The notes under the pieces are model-generated. The model was given only the letters and a program-made list of their open reading frames with translations, ran no database searches and was not told the origin of the DNA. From Syntrophobacterales bacterium (GTDB lineage: Bacteria > Desulfobacterota > Syntrophobacteria > Syntrophobacterales > Thermodesulforhabdaceae): DNA of 64,000 nucleotides. Below are positions 1 through 9,705 of this stretch, one piece after another. Every line of letters starts with the position of its first letter. Within the stretch, counting starts at the first letter, position 1. The DNA is taken from contig JAOACS010000011.1 in assembly GCA_026417655.1 (NCBI GenBank), positions 1 to 64,000 on the forward strand, written 5' to 3'. The position numbers and the translations under genes were made by a program.

Positions 1-87
1 GTTTTAGGCTTACACCACACCTTTCCTTTGTCTTAACAGGTTACTCCCATGCTTGGGGAGAAGACACAGGAGCTGGGGGAGGAGTTT

Positions 88-2004
88 ATGGCTCCTTCTG
101 GATCTCCTACTAAAAATCCTATTGAAGAGGAGGCGAAAAAAGGGGATCCCCTAGGACAGATCCTTCTACGTCGGGGGCTCATAACGGAAGGCCAACTCGA
201 TGAAGCCCTTAGAATCCAAAGAGAACGTGGAGGGAGGTTAGGATGGATCATTCTTACCCAGGGATGGATAAGCAGATTAGAATTATTTAAGGCTCTCTCG
301 GAACATTTCAAGATCCCCTTTTGGGAGTTTTCTATAGAAGATTTTGAAGCTAAGTGTGACAAGACACTCATAAACAGCATTAACTCTTCTTATGCTGTAA
401 CAAACCACTTTATTCCTTTTTTCAAGCCTCACCCAAGGGAGATTATCGTTCTTACTGACTATCCGAGGGAGAATTTACATAAGAGCCTAGAGCCCTTAAA
501 GGAAGAGTTTGATGTAGACACTATTACTCCATGGATTATAACGGACTTAGATTTTACTAAGCTTCTGCAACATATATGGAACCTAGAAATTGCTGATCAA
601 GCTATTTATGGACTTTTTTTCAGACATCCGGAACAATCCGCCATTAAGGTTTTTACACGAAATCAAGTCATTTTCTTGGGAATACTTATATATGCCTCTC
701 TTCTGTGGTTATATCTTAAACCTATCTCCTTCATATCTTTACTTTTTGGTTTTATACAGGCTCTCTTTTCTATACTTGTCCTTTATAAGACCCTTCTTAG
801 CCTTGTTGGCGCAAAATATGAAATGTATAAACCCATAACCGAAGAAGAGCTAAAAGAATTGAAGGACGAAGACTTACCAGTTTATACCATCCTAGTTCCC
901 GTTTACAAAGAACCTGAAGTTATAGGACATCTTGTAAGAGCTCTTAAGAAAATGAACTATCCCCAGAACAAATTGGACATAATCCTACTCTTAGAAGAGG
1001 ACGATAAGGCAACACTGGAAGCAGCAAAGAGAGAAAGACCTCCCGGAAATTGGAGATTTCTCGTAATCCCCCATGCTATCCCTAAGACGAAACCTAAAGC
1101 CTGCAATTATGGGCTATTCTTCGCCCGAGGGACCTATCTTACAATATACGACGCAGAGGACATTCCAGAACCAGATCAACTCAAAAAAGCTGTTGTGGGT
1201 TTTAAGAAGCATGGACCATCCTGCGTATGCCTTCAGGCCGCTCTGAATTATTTCAATTCGAATGAAAACCTTATCACCCGCATGTTTACCCTCGAATATT
1301 CCTATTGGTTTGATTATCTTCTCCCGGGTCTTGACAAACTAAAGCTACCCATTCCGCTTGGGGGAACAAGCAATCACTTCAGAACGGATCTCTTAAAGCA
1401 ATTAGGCGGATGGGACCCCTTTAATGTTACAGAGGATGCAGATCTTGGCGTTAGAGCTTCGGCTCACGGTATGACTGTTGGAGTAATTAACTCCACCACT
1501 TATGAGGAGGCTAACTCGAAATACTGGAACTGGGTCCGTCAGAGGTCTCGATGGATAAAGGGATATATGCAGACATCCCTAGTCTACAATCGACATCCAA
1601 TCAAGATGATAAAAACCCTCGGGATCAAACAGTGGATAAGTTTTCAGCTCTTCGTTGGAGGAACCCCCTTTCTGTTTCTAGCTGTTCCTATCGTATGGAG
1701 TATCTTCGTATACTGGGTTTTTACTCAAACAAAAATCTTCGATCCCTTCTTCCCACCAATATTGGTCTACTGGGGACTCTTTAACCTCCTATGGGGTAAT
1801 TTTCTCGGGGTCTATCTAAATATGATCGCCGTCTTCAGAAGAAAACTTCACTACCTAATGCCCTATAGTCTATTTAACCCTATATACTGGCTATGTTTTC
1901 ATTCAATAGCCGCCTATAAGGCCCTTTGGCAGCTCTTTTTTAAGCCATTTTATTGGGAAAAGACGGAACATGGAATTACAAAATTTAGGATCAAAACAAC
2001 GTAG
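88..2004 (+). CDS. Family 2 glycosyltransferase with N-terminal MshEN domain
   Basis: Membrane processive glycosyltransferase of the cellulose-synthase-like GT2 type, probably making an exopolysaccharide or surface glycan. The first ~75 residues hold two tandem MshEN-type motifs (LGQILLRRGLI... and LGWIILTQGWI...), a domain known from type II secretion/pilus ATPases and from the glycosyltransferase NfrB, where it binds c-di-GMP. Two membrane segments follow, then the catalytic domain: PVYKE near the nucleotide site, DAED for the metal, TEDAD as catalytic base and QRSRW as the Q-x-x-R-W acceptor motif. Several C-terminal membrane segments finish the protein. I chose the ATG at 88 because GGAGG lies 5 bases upstream; an in-frame ATG at 49 has only a weak site. 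The stop overlaps the next gene by 35 bases. c-di-GMP control is inferred. Confidence 0.85.
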   Translation: MAPSGSPTKNPIEEEAKKGDPLGQILLRRGLITEGQLDEALRIQRERGGRLGWIILTQGWISRLELFKALSEHFKIPFWEFSIEDFEAKCDKTLINSINSSYAVTNHFIPFFKPHPREIIVLTDYPRENLHKSLEPLKEEFDVDTITPWIITDLDFTKLLQHIWNLEIADQAIYGLFFRHPEQSAIKVFTRNQVIFLGILIYASLLWLYLKPISFISLLFGFIQALFSILVLYKTLLSLVGAKYEMYKPITEEELKELKDEDLPVYTILVPVYKEPEVIGHLVRALKKMNYPQNKLDIILLLEEDDKATLEAAKRERPPGNWRFLVIPHAIPKTKPKACNYGLFFARGTYLTIYDAEDIPEPDQLKKAVVGFKKHGPSCVCLQAALNYFNSNENLITRMFTLEYSYWFDYLLPGLDKLKLPIPLGGTSNHFRTDLLKQLGGWDPFNVTEDADLGVRASAHGMTVGVINSTTYEEANSKYWNWVRQRSRWIKGYMQTSLVYNRHPIKMIKTLGIKQWISFQLFVGGTPFLFLAVPIVWSIFVYWVFTQTKIFDPFFPPILVYWGLFNLLWGNFLGVYLNMIAVFRRKLHYLMPYSLFNPIYWLCFHSIAAYKALWQLFFKPFYWEKTEHGITKFRIKTT

Positions 2005-3469
2005 CATCGATCCCTTTCTGGGGTTAGTCCTAAGTTTCGCTCCACTACTAGGATTTTTCTTAACGCTCAACCACACAGCCCTTCAAAATAACTATATCTA
2101 TGAAGAACTAATGATGCTTGGTGAAAAGGCGCTTCTAGTATTCCATGGAGCTCCCCCAAGACTTGAAAATCTAGGCTTTGTGTATCCACCACTCATTTAT
2201 ACCTTTGTTGTCATATTCAGAAGCCCCCTGGTTGCATCGGCCTTTGTGGGGGGACTTTGCGCCTCCTTACTGATATTTTATCTTTACAAAGCTCACAAAA
2301 TAGGGCGTGTCCCTCCGTTACTTTTTCCTATTGTGTTGTTATTTATCCTTGGAACCCCTTCATCTCTTTTCATCCTAAGTGAACATCAGAGCCTCTGTCT
2401 CTTCTCAGCGGTCTTTCTCCAGCTAACATACCACCTATATCGCTATTGTCGTTACCATTACACCTTTGATCTTCTTCTATTTGGTATGATGACAGCTTTT
2501 CTGTTTTTTTTACGCTTCCAAGCCATTTTTCTTGTTCCTTTACTTATTCTCCCCTTTATCTTTTCAAGGAATGAGATCTCTGCACCCGAAAAATTATCAA
2601 TAATTATGGTCGCCTTTTTTCCTTCAATCTTCTTTATAAGCTCATGGAGTTACCTAAACTGGATCTTCATGGGAGATCCCCTATACTTTTTCAAGGCCTG
2701 GCTAAACTCTGTGGGATCGGCTACCTCCAAGGACGAGGTGGCTGGCGATATGTTAGGGGCCCTATCCTACTCTTTTGAGCGTATAAAAGAGATGCTACCA
2801 TTAATATTTCCATTCATAGTCACAGTGGCTAGACAAGCAAAGATTGGATACCGTAGATGTAAGGTTTCCCCCTCAGTGCTTGCTGCTCCTCCATCTCTTA
2901 TGATCTTTGACGCCTTCTTTGGTGTAACCCATGAACACTCCATGAGCTATTCTATTTTGTTCCTATTAACAGCCTTGGCCTGCTGGATGTATATACCGCT
3001 TGAAGAAAGGACTATCTGGTTCGATCGAGCATTGATCGTTTCCTTTATCTTAACCTTCGCCTTCAACTGGGCGCTTTTGAATAAATACCCAGAAGAACAG
3101 GCCTTTATAAAGGCTCTCGAGAAACCTCTTGACCACTCAACCATAAAGAGTGCCAAAACCCTTATCCAAGAACTAGATCAAGAGGGAAACATCCTTATAG
3201 ACGATGCAAGAGGGTTTCCCCTTGTTTTTTTCGAAGGGAACCCCCGCCGTTTTATCCTTCCATACCAATATGAATATGAAACGGTTCTTTCTTCACCTTA
3301 CCTCTTTGTTCGATATGTTGTGGTCTCATCCACTACAATAGATCGGGTAGCAGGTAGATGGCAGGAAGCCCTTTACGGAAACCTTCACGGATTTAAACTA
3401 ATTGGAACCTTCGGGCATTTTATTCTTTATGAACGGATACCAGACTATATCGCCTCAACCGTTCCTTAA
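1970..3469 (+). CDS. Multi-pass membrane protein, GT-C glycosyltransferase-like
   Basis: Hydrophobic protein of 499 residues with roughly ten membrane segments to about residue 385, then a soluble C-terminal part of about 110 residues. The topology, the acidic pair YEEL in the first outside loop and the YPPLIY motif suggest a GT-C/PMT-like lipid-linked sugar transferase, but no diagnostic motif proves it. It starts inside the end of the MshEN-glycosyltransferase gene (35-base overlap, site GGAAAAGACGGA upstream), so the two are probably translationally coupled and work in one glycan pathway. Its 3' end runs 50 bases into the 3' end of the opposing recD2. Confidence 0.7.
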   Translation: MELQNLGSKQRSIDPFLGLVLSFAPLLGFFLTLNHTALQNNYIYEELMMLGEKALLVFHGAPPRLENLGFVYPPLIYTFVVIFRSPLVASAFVGGLCASLLIFYLYKAHKIGRVPPLLFPIVLLFILGTPSSLFILSEHQSLCLFSAVFLQLTYHLYRYCRYHYTFDLLLFGMMTAFLFFLRFQAIFLVPLLILPFIFSRNEISAPEKLSIIMVAFFPSIFFISSWSYLNWIFMGDPLYFFKAWLNSVGSATSKDEVAGDMLGALSYSFERIKEMLPLIFPFIVTVARQAKIGYRRCKVSPSVLAAPPSLMIFDAFFGVTHEHSMSYSILFLLTALACWMYIPLEERTIWFDRALIVSFILTFAFNWALLNKYPEEQAFIKALEKPLDHSTIKSAKTLIQELDQEGNILIDDARGFPLVFFEGNPRRFILPYQYEYETVLSSPYLFVRYVVVSSTTIDRVAGRWQEALYGNLHGFKLIGTFGHFILYERIPDYIASTVP

Positions 3470-5639
3470 AAAGAGAAAATCGTTCTTCCATCGAAGAGTT
3501 TTTTACTGCCATCGCTAGAGCCTTAGGTGTTCCTATGATTACAACAAGCTGTTTACCCCGGGTAATTGCTGTGTAGATAAGATTTCGCCTTAACATAACA
3601 TAATGTTGTGTTACGACGGGGATAATTACAGCCTGGTATTCACCACCCTGGGATTTATGAATGCTTATAGCGTATGCTAGGGTGAGCTCCTCAAGTTCAG
3701 AAAAGTCGTAGGTCACCCTTTTACCGTAGAAATCAACTGTAACCTCCTGATATTCGATATCTATGAAACGAACAATTCCGAGATCTCCGTTGTATACATC
3801 CTTTTCGTAATTATTCTGAATCTGCATAACCCTATCACCTACACGGAACCTTTCTCCTCCCCTTTCTATTTGAAACCCCTTGGGATTTAGAGCGTCCTGA
3901 AGGAGTCGATTAAGATTTCTTGTTCCAAGTATCCCCTTATTCATTGGAGTAAGGACCTGAATATCCTCAAGGGGATTCAGTCGAAAACTTTTTGGAATAC
4001 GCTCACAAAAAAGTCGGACGATAAGATTAGCGATCTCTTCAGGGCTATCTCGACGTATGAAATAAAAATCACTTCTACCATTTGAAATCAGAGCAGGCAT
4101 TTTGCCCTCTTTTACTCTATGAGCATTACTTACAATCTGACTATCCTTTGCTTGGCGATGTATGGTAGAAAGCCTCACCACAGGGAAAAGGTTGCTCTCG
4201 ATAAGATCTCTTAATACCATTCCAGGGCCTATGGAAGGAAGTTGATCAATATCTCCAACAAACACAATCCTCATCCCGGGAGAAACAGCCTTTAGAAGAT
4301 GATGAAGAAGGGGAAGATCTATCATTGAGACCTCATCTATTATGATCACATCCCCCTTTAAGGGTGGAAAGGAGCTTTCTTTACTAGGCCCATTAGAAGA
4401 TCTACTCTTGGGACTGAGCCTCAACAATCGATGGATAGTGCTTGCTCGCCTTTTAGTAGCCTCTTCTAGCCTTTTGGCAGCCCTCCCTGTTGGGGAAGCA
4501 AGAAGAACTCGAAGGCCGAGAAGTTCGAAGGCAGCTATAATAGCCTTTACAAGAGTCGTTTTACCCGTTCCGGGCCCCCCAGTAATAATCGTAACTTTGC
4601 TGGAGAGAACGGTCGTAAGAGCCAGACGTTGATCCCTATCTAAAGCGAAAGAAAGTGTTTCTTCCACTTTCTCGACAAGGCCTGGTGGAATAATAAGATG
4701 CCTTACCCTTTTACTAATTTCTAAAAGTTTCCGAGATGCTGCCTCTTCACAGATGTATAAACCGGGAAGATAGAGAAATGGTGTAGAATCGCTACCATAA
4801 TCCCTTACAAGAAGCCTCTCATCCAAAAGCTTATTTGCTACGATTTCAAGAATATTTCTAGCTAAACCAAATTCCTTTTCTATAATCCCAAAAAGCCTCT
4901 TCTCTGGAAAACACAAATGACCTTCTGCGGCTAATTTTTGGAGCATGTAGATAATGGCACCCTTCACTCTCAGGGGAGAATCTTCGGGAATTCCAATTTT
5001 TTTTGCAATCATGTCGGCCGTGATAAAACCGATACCACTTACTTCCATAGCGACACGATAGGGGTCTTCCTTTAGGATAACCATTGAAGCTTTGCCATAT
5101 TGCTTGAAAATTTTTGAGGCATATCCCGTTGGAATGCCATAGGATTGAAGAAACTGTATAAGATCTCGAATTTCTTTCTGTTCCACCCAGGCCTTTTTTA
5201 TCCGCTCAAGCCTTACCTTTCCAATCCCTTCGATTTCGAGAAGCCTATCCGGTTCTCGATCCATAATATCAAGGGTTTCAGGGCCAAACTTTTCAACAAT
5301 TCGTTCGGCAATAACAGGACCTATGCCCTTAATGACACCGGAGGCGATGTATTTCCTTATGCCTTCAGAATCGGCCGGAAGAAGGACCCTGTAGGATTCA
5401 ACGTAGAACTGCCTTCCATGGTAGGGATGATTCATCCATCTTCCAAAAAGCTCAATTATTTCTCCAGGTTTCACATCCGCAAAATGTCCTACGGCTACTA
5501 TCGATTCCCTTCCCTCACAAGCTATAACCCTTACTACGGTGTAACCATTCTCGTCATTTCTAAAGCTTACTCTCTCAATTTCTCCCTTCAAAAATTCCAT
5601 TCCAACTAACCCCTTAAGAGACTTCAAACTTTTATCCAC
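3420..5639 (-). CDS. recD2: RecD2-family ATP-dependent DNA helicase
   Basis: 5'-3' superfamily 1B helicase of the RecBC-independent RecD2 type. Length 739 fits the family. The start of the protein has the usual OB-like sequence (GEIERVSFRNDENGYTVV), followed by helix-hairpin-helix repeats (about residues 85-190, e.g. GIGPVIAERI, IEGIGKVRLERI), Walker A GGPGTGKTT near residue 355, the DEVS motif of Walker B, GDIDQLPSIGPG of motif III, and a C-terminal TLAYAISIHKSQGGEY (UvrD_C_2). A second ATG 13 codons in (MEFLKGE) matches the typical family start and may be the true one. It has its own promoter region facing the exported protein gene at 5787. Confidence 0.93.
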   Translation of the reverse strand: MDKSLKSLKGLVGMEFLKGEIERVSFRNDENGYTVVRVIACEGRESIVAVGHFADVKPGEIIELFGRWMNHPYHGRQFYVESYRVLLPADSEGIRKYIASGVIKGIGPVIAERIVEKFGPETLDIMDREPDRLLEIEGIGKVRLERIKKAWVEQKEIRDLIQFLQSYGIPTGYASKIFKQYGKASMVILKEDPYRVAMEVSGIGFITADMIAKKIGIPEDSPLRVKGAIIYMLQKLAAEGHLCFPEKRLFGIIEKEFGLARNILEIVANKLLDERLLVRDYGSDSTPFLYLPGLYICEEAASRKLLEISKRVRHLIIPPGLVEKVEETLSFALDRDQRLALTTVLSSKVTIITGGPGTGKTTLVKAIIAAFELLGLRVLLASPTGRAAKRLEEATKRRASTIHRLLRLSPKSRSSNGPSKESSFPPLKGDVIIIDEVSMIDLPLLHHLLKAVSPGMRIVFVGDIDQLPSIGPGMVLRDLIESNLFPVVRLSTIHRQAKDSQIVSNAHRVKEGKMPALISNGRSDFYFIRRDSPEEIANLIVRLFCERIPKSFRLNPLEDIQVLTPMNKGILGTRNLNRLLQDALNPKGFQIERGGERFRVGDRVMQIQNNYEKDVYNGDLGIVRFIDIEYQEVTVDFYGKRVTYDFSELEELTLAYAISIHKSQGGEYQAVIIPVVTQHYVMLRRNLIYTAITRGKQLVVIIGTPKALAMAVKNSSMEERFSLFKERLRRYSLVSVHKE

Positions 5640-5786
5640 AAGTTCCTTGCGTATCTTCTGGCTTGCTGATATTTTCCAAGGTCGGTATCCTTTCTAGTCC
5701 AGCAACTATTTGGAGAGTTCCTATTATAAACCATGAAAAGATCCCCCTTTTGCAAGAACTTTATTATTTCTAAGGAGGAAAGAGGT

Positions 5787-6485
5787 ATGAGATGGAGTTT
5801 AATAACAGCCCTAGTCATATTAATCTTTACCAGCACCACTCTGGCTTCCGACATTGTTATTACCCTAACAAGTGATAATACCATCTCAGTTCCCTACTGT
5901 TGGAAAAAGGGTGATCAGATAAAGTTTGATTCTCCTGGAGGGGTAGTTGGACTCAGTATGGCTTACATTAAAGCAATAGAGGAACGACCTATCCATTCGG
6001 ATTTAGACTTTCAATACCTTATCTCCAATGCCATAGATCGTCCATCGAAGGAGCCTCTTGCTATACTTAAGGACTTTCTTGCCAAGAAGCGTGGAGTGTC
6101 CGTAAGATTTAAAGAAAGGATCTCTCAAAAATCTAGCTCTAGTCCTCTAAAAACTCCTTCAACCTCCGATGAAAGGCTAATCTCTCCTGCAACAAAGGTT
6201 TTTGAATCTTATACCCAAGCGATGAAGGATGCCAAGGGAAGCTCTATTCTAATTGGGGTATTTGTCAACTCTAGAGAAGAATTGGAAGGAAGAAAGTGCT
6301 CGGTGAAACTGCTCGACCTTGATAAAAAAATTATCGCCCAAGAGCCTATGAGGGTTATAGGGCTTTATGTTTCAGAAGAGGACAGGACGAAAAATAGAAT
6401 CTCGCCCTTTTTCTACCTCATTTATGGAACAGTTACGGCAAATATAGAGTTTTGGTCCTATGATGTTGTTTGTGAGATTATTTAA
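5787..6485 (+). CDS. Exported protein of unknown function
   Basis: The start at 5787 is set by AAGGAGG 8 bases upstream and by a clean signal peptide (MRWSLITALVILIF...TTLAS); an ATG at 5733 would add a non-signal extension. The mature protein begins with a short beta-rich unit ending in FDSPGGVVGLS and AIEE, which resembles the G-G-x-x-G-x-x-x-x-x-I motif of small domains common in deltaproteobacterial exported proteins. A Ser/Thr/Pro linker follows (about residues 110-135), then a second beta-rich domain (about residues 145-232). I do not recognise the family. It lies upstream of, and in the same direction as, a sensor kinase, but with 156 bases between them. Confidence 0.6.
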   Translation: MRWSLITALVILIFTSTTLASDIVITLTSDNTISVPYCWKKGDQIKFDSPGGVVGLSMAYIKAIEERPIHSDLDFQYLISNAIDRPSKEPLAILKDFLAKKRGVSVRFKERISQKSSSSPLKTPSTSDERLISPATKVFESYTQAMKDAKGSSILIGVFVNSREELEGRKCSVKLLDLDKKIIAQEPMRVIGLYVSEEDRTKNRISPFFYLIYGTVTANIEFWSYDVVCEII

Positions 6486-6512
6486 TTAAAGATGGCAAAG
6501 GTCTTTAACAAA

Positions 6513-6542
6513 TTGCAAAGAAAGCTGACAGAGTGATACAAT
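6513..6542 (+). promoter_or_regulatory. Candidate sigma-70 promoter for the two-component cassette
   Basis: TTGCAA at 6513-6518 and TACAAT at 6537-6542 with an 18-base spacer, 100 bases before the kinase start. The -10 box matches 5 of 6 positions, the -35 box 4 of 6. Based on eye inspection only. Confidence 0.35.
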
Positions 6543-6641
6543 AGTACACCCTTTGTAGCTTTCGGTATCTCTATCTTCAACCTTGGAATAGTTCTTGCGG
6601 AAAGAAAAGGTTGTAACAACGGATACAAGGAGATTCAGAGA

Positions 6642-8324
6642 ATGACCAAACGCTACCATATACTTGGGATTAAGATAACCGCGGCAATACTTTGTTTTTC
6701 CCTAATTCCCCTCATAGTTTTAGGTGTTTCTCTATATAAACACTTTGTTACGTCCTACACCAATAGAGTCCTAGAAGCTCTAAGAGCGTCGGTAGAGGAG
6801 AGAAAACGAGCCCTTGACTTTTTTTTCGAAGAACGGGTTTCCCAGCTTTTGAGTATCGCCCACACTCATAGCTTCGATCAAATAATTAAAGCAGGGTATC
6901 TGGACGAGCTTTTTGCCGTAATCCAAACCCGCTCAAAATACTACATAGATATTGGCGTCATCGACATGGATGGAAACCATGTTGTTTATGTCGGTCCCTA
7001 TAACCTCAAGGGTTTTAATTATCGAGAAACCGAATGGTTTCAGGCTGTATCAATGCAGGGAGTATATATAAGCGATGTATTCATGGGTTTTCGAAAGATC
7101 CCTCATTTCATCATCGCTGTTATGAAGCGGGAGGGGGAGAAATTTTGGATTCTAAGAGCTACAATAAATACGGAGCTATTTGAGTCTTTGGTTCTTGCCG
7201 CCAGAAAGGGTCGGTATGGAGACGCATTTCTTGTAAACGAGAAGAAGGAATATCAAACTAATCCCCAAGTGATAGGCAAAACTACGGAGCATTTCATACC
7301 CATAACGGAACTAGGCTTCTTCCGAGGAACTAAAGTAATGGAATCATATATAAGCGGGCGAAGGAGCGCAATAGGAGCATCGTGGTTAGAAAATAAGAGA
7401 TGGTTACTTGTGGTAATTGAGGATCTAGAGGAAGAACTTTTTCCTATTCTTCAGGCAAGACATTTAGCTCTTATGCTGCTCCTAGGTGGTATTGGGGCCA
7501 TCGTTGTTGGAGCCATTGGAGTATCCGTAGTAATGGTGAGACAAATGGAGGAATCGGACAGAGAAAAGGCTGCCCTTGATGCTGAACTGATGCATTCTTC
7601 CAAAATGGCAGCTCTTGGAAGGCTCGCTGCTGGTGTGGCTCACGAGATAAACAACCCCCTAGCCGTAATTAGAGAAAAGGCGGGGTGGTTAAGAGATCTT
7701 CTTGAAGAAGAGGACATCCGATCAAGCGAAAATTTTAAAGAGTTTGCCGACGCGGTGGATAAAATCGAATATCACGTTGAAAGAGCCCGAGAGATAACCC
7801 ATAGACTCCTTGGATTTGCTCGACGTATGGAGCCCCATAGAGAAAAGGTGAATATACACCGAGTAATCACCGAAACATTGTCATTTTTAGAGAATGAAGT
7901 TTTGTATAGGAACATTACCATCCATAAGAGCTTTGACCCAAGAATTCCAGATATCGAGAGCGATTCTACTCAACTTCAGCAGGCCTTTCTCAACATAGTC
8001 AACAATGCGATTGATGCAGTCGACAAAAACGGCGATATATGGATTACCTCTAAACTCGATACCCACAGAAACCTAGTAATAGTAGAAATAAAGGACAACG
8101 GTCCTGGCATTCCAGAAGATATCCTAGAGCGCATATTCGATCCCTTTGTCACAACAAAACCTGTTGGCAAGGGAACAGGTCTTGGATTATCTATTACCTA
8201 CAGCATAGTAGAAAAGCTGGGTGGGAAAATATATGCGAGCAATAGAAGAGATGGGCATGGTGCTGTATTTACCCTTGAATTTCCCATAACAGGTAGCAAA
8301 AGTGAGGATGTGTTGAAAACCTAA
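6642..8324 (+). CDS. Sensor histidine kinase with extracytoplasmic Cache-like domain
   Basis: Membrane histidine kinase, 560 residues. Membrane segment 1 is at about 10-32, an extracytoplasmic Cache-like sensor at 33-268 (contains [11 protein letters not shown] and [12 protein letters not shown] features of double-Cache domains), and segment 2 at about 272-297. The HisKA domain carries the phospho-acceptor His334 in [10 protein letters not shown]; the ATPase domain has [16 protein letters not shown] and GKGTGLGLS. The sensor probably reads a small ligand outside the membrane. A CheY-like receiver gene begins 25 bases downstream and a second kinase/receiver pair follows, so this is the head of a four-gene phosphorelay-type operon. 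Confidence 0.92.
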   Translation: MTKRYHILGIKITAAILCFSLIPLIVLGVSLYKHFVTSYTNRVLEALRASVEERKRALDFFFEERVSQLLSIAHTHSFDQIIKAGYLDELFAVIQTRSKYYIDIGVIDMDGNHVVYVGPYNLKGFNYRETEWFQAVSMQGVYISDVFMGFRKIPHFIIAVMKREGEKFWILRATINTELFESLVLAARKGRYGDAFLVNEKKEYQTNPQVIGKTTEHFIPITELGFFRGTKVMESYISGRRSAIGASWLENKRWLLVVIEDLEEELFPILQARHLALMLLLGGIGAIVVGAIGVSVVMVRQMEESDREKAALDAELMHSSKMAALGRLAAGVAHEINNPLAVIREKAGWLRDLLEEEDIRSSENFKEFADAVDKIEYHVERAREITHRLLGFARRMEPHREKVNIHRVITETLSFLENEVLYRNITIHKSFDPRIPDIESDSTQLQQAFLNIVNNAIDAVDKNGDIWITSKLDTHRNLVIVEIKDNGPGIPEDILERIFDPFVTTKPVGKGTGLGLSITYSIVEKLGGKIYASNRRDGHGAVFTLEFPITGSKSEDVLKT

Positions 8325-8349
8325 CAATGAAATAGGGGAAGAGGTTATC

Positions 8350-8742
8350 ATGAACAATGTCGCTATAAAAGTCCTCGTTGTAGATGATGAATTAGATTTT
8401 TTGGAAACGATCGTCAAGCGGCTGGAACGGCGAGGCTTCTTAGCCATCGGCGTCTCCAGTGGCAGAGCAGCTCTAGATTACTTAGAAAGTCACAGTGTTG
8501 ACGTTGTTATTCTCGATGTTCGCATGCCCGGCATAGATGGGATTGACGTTCTAAAGGAGATCGTTACCAAGTGGCCTACAACTCAGGTGATTCTCTTAAC
8601 CGGCCATGGATCGATTGAAGCTGGCATGAAGGGCCTTGAGCTGGGAGCCTACGATTACGTCCTAAAACCAGCTAAGCTCGAAGATATTATAAAGAAAATT
8701 AACCAGGCCTATGAACGAAAACTCATACTTGAAAAGGAATAG
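8350..8742 (+). CDS. Single-domain response regulator (CheY-like)
   Basis: Receiver domain only, 130 residues. The acidic pocket is VVDDE, the phospho-acceptor is Asp56 in VVILDVRMPG, the switch Thr is in LLTGHG and the Lys in VLKPAK. It has no output domain, so it acts by protein contact or as a phosphorelay intermediate. Its last 32 bases overlap the next kinase gene, which suggests coupled translation with that kinase. Confidence 0.92.
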   Translation: MNNVAIKVLVVDDELDFLETIVKRLERRGFLAIGVSSGRAALDYLESHSVDVVILDVRMPGIDGIDVLKEIVTKWPTTQVILLTGHGSIEAGMKGLELGAYDYVLKPAKLEDIIKKINQAYERKLILEKE

Positions 8743-9700
8743 ACAAATATCTCAAAAAAGTCATCTTAAAAACTATAGGAACCTAGAGCTTCCCCCTTCC
8801 TTCTTATTTGTATGGATTGGGGTCTCTTCCACTCTACTTGCTATCTTGGGAAGTTCCTGTTTCCATAGTGGAATTAGTATTGTTTTTATCTTTGGGTTGT
8901 TAATCTCGAATCTACTATCCCTTTACGGGATTTACAGTTCTTTACGTTTTCTTCAGGAACAGCAAAGGCAGATAAACGAACACCTTGCTCAATCCCATAA
9001 ACTGTCTGCTCTGGGTGAAATAGTTACTGGCATTGCTCACGAAATTAATAACCCCCTAGCAATAATCTATCAGGAAGTGCAGTGGATTCAACACTGCCTC
9101 TCCTCCGATAATCCCGACTCCATTAATGAAATAAAGGACTCTATCCAGGAAGTTTCACGCCAAGTGCAGAGATGTCGAGATGTTACTCACAAGCTTCTTG
9201 AATTTGCCAGAAAGAGAAAACCTGTAACCCAGCCTGCTAATCTAAATGAGATAATAGAAGAGATGGTGAAACTGGTCGAATTTACAACGGTAACCTCCTC
9301 GCCTGAGGAGACAATAAAAATTGAACGATTCTACGATGAGAATCTTCCCCTAATAGCCCTTGATGTACCCCTCATAAAACAGGTTATCTTAAATCTTCTT
9401 ATTAATGCTGTTCAGGCTATGGAAGGAAAAGGGGGTGTTATAAAGGTTACCACTAGGTACGATGGTAAAAATAGCGTGGAATTCTCTGTAATTGACACCG
9501 GCTGTGGTATTCCACCTGAAAATATAGATAAGATCTTTTTACCATTTTTTACGACAAAGGCTCCTGGTCAGGGTACGGGTCTAGGACTTTCTCTATCTTA
9601 CACAATTGTTCACAGCATGGGGGGCACTATAGAGGTTGAAAGCTCTATAGGTAAAGGTAGTCAATTTACGGTAAGACTTCCACTAAAGACGAAGGGATAG
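8711..9700 (+). CDS. Sensor histidine kinase with minimal input region
   Basis: A 329-residue NtrB-like kinase. Two membrane segments (about 31-48 and 54-77) are joined by a very short loop, so there is no room for an extracytoplasmic sensor; sensing must be in the membrane or through partners. HisKA carries His110 in [10 protein letters not shown], and the ATPase domain has NLLINAVQA, DTGCGIP and GQGTGLGLS. The start lies inside the preceding receiver gene. The receiver gene at 9706 follows after 5 bases. Confidence 0.9.
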   Translation: MNENSYLKRNRQISQKSHLKNYRNLELPPSFLFVWIGVSSTLLAILGSSCFHSGISIVFIFGLLISNLLSLYGIYSSLRFLQEQQRQINEHLAQSHKLSALGEIVTGIAHEINNPLAIIYQEVQWIQHCLSSDNPDSINEIKDSIQEVSRQVQRCRDVTHKLLEFARKRKPVTQPANLNEIIEEMVKLVEFTTVTSSPEETIKIERFYDENLPLIALDVPLIKQVILNLLINAVQAMEGKGGVIKVTTRYDGKNSVEFSVIDTGCGIPPENIDKIFLPFFTTKAPGQGTGLGLSLSYTIVHSMGGTIEVESSIGKGSQFTVRLPLKTKG

Positions 9701-9705
9701 CAATT

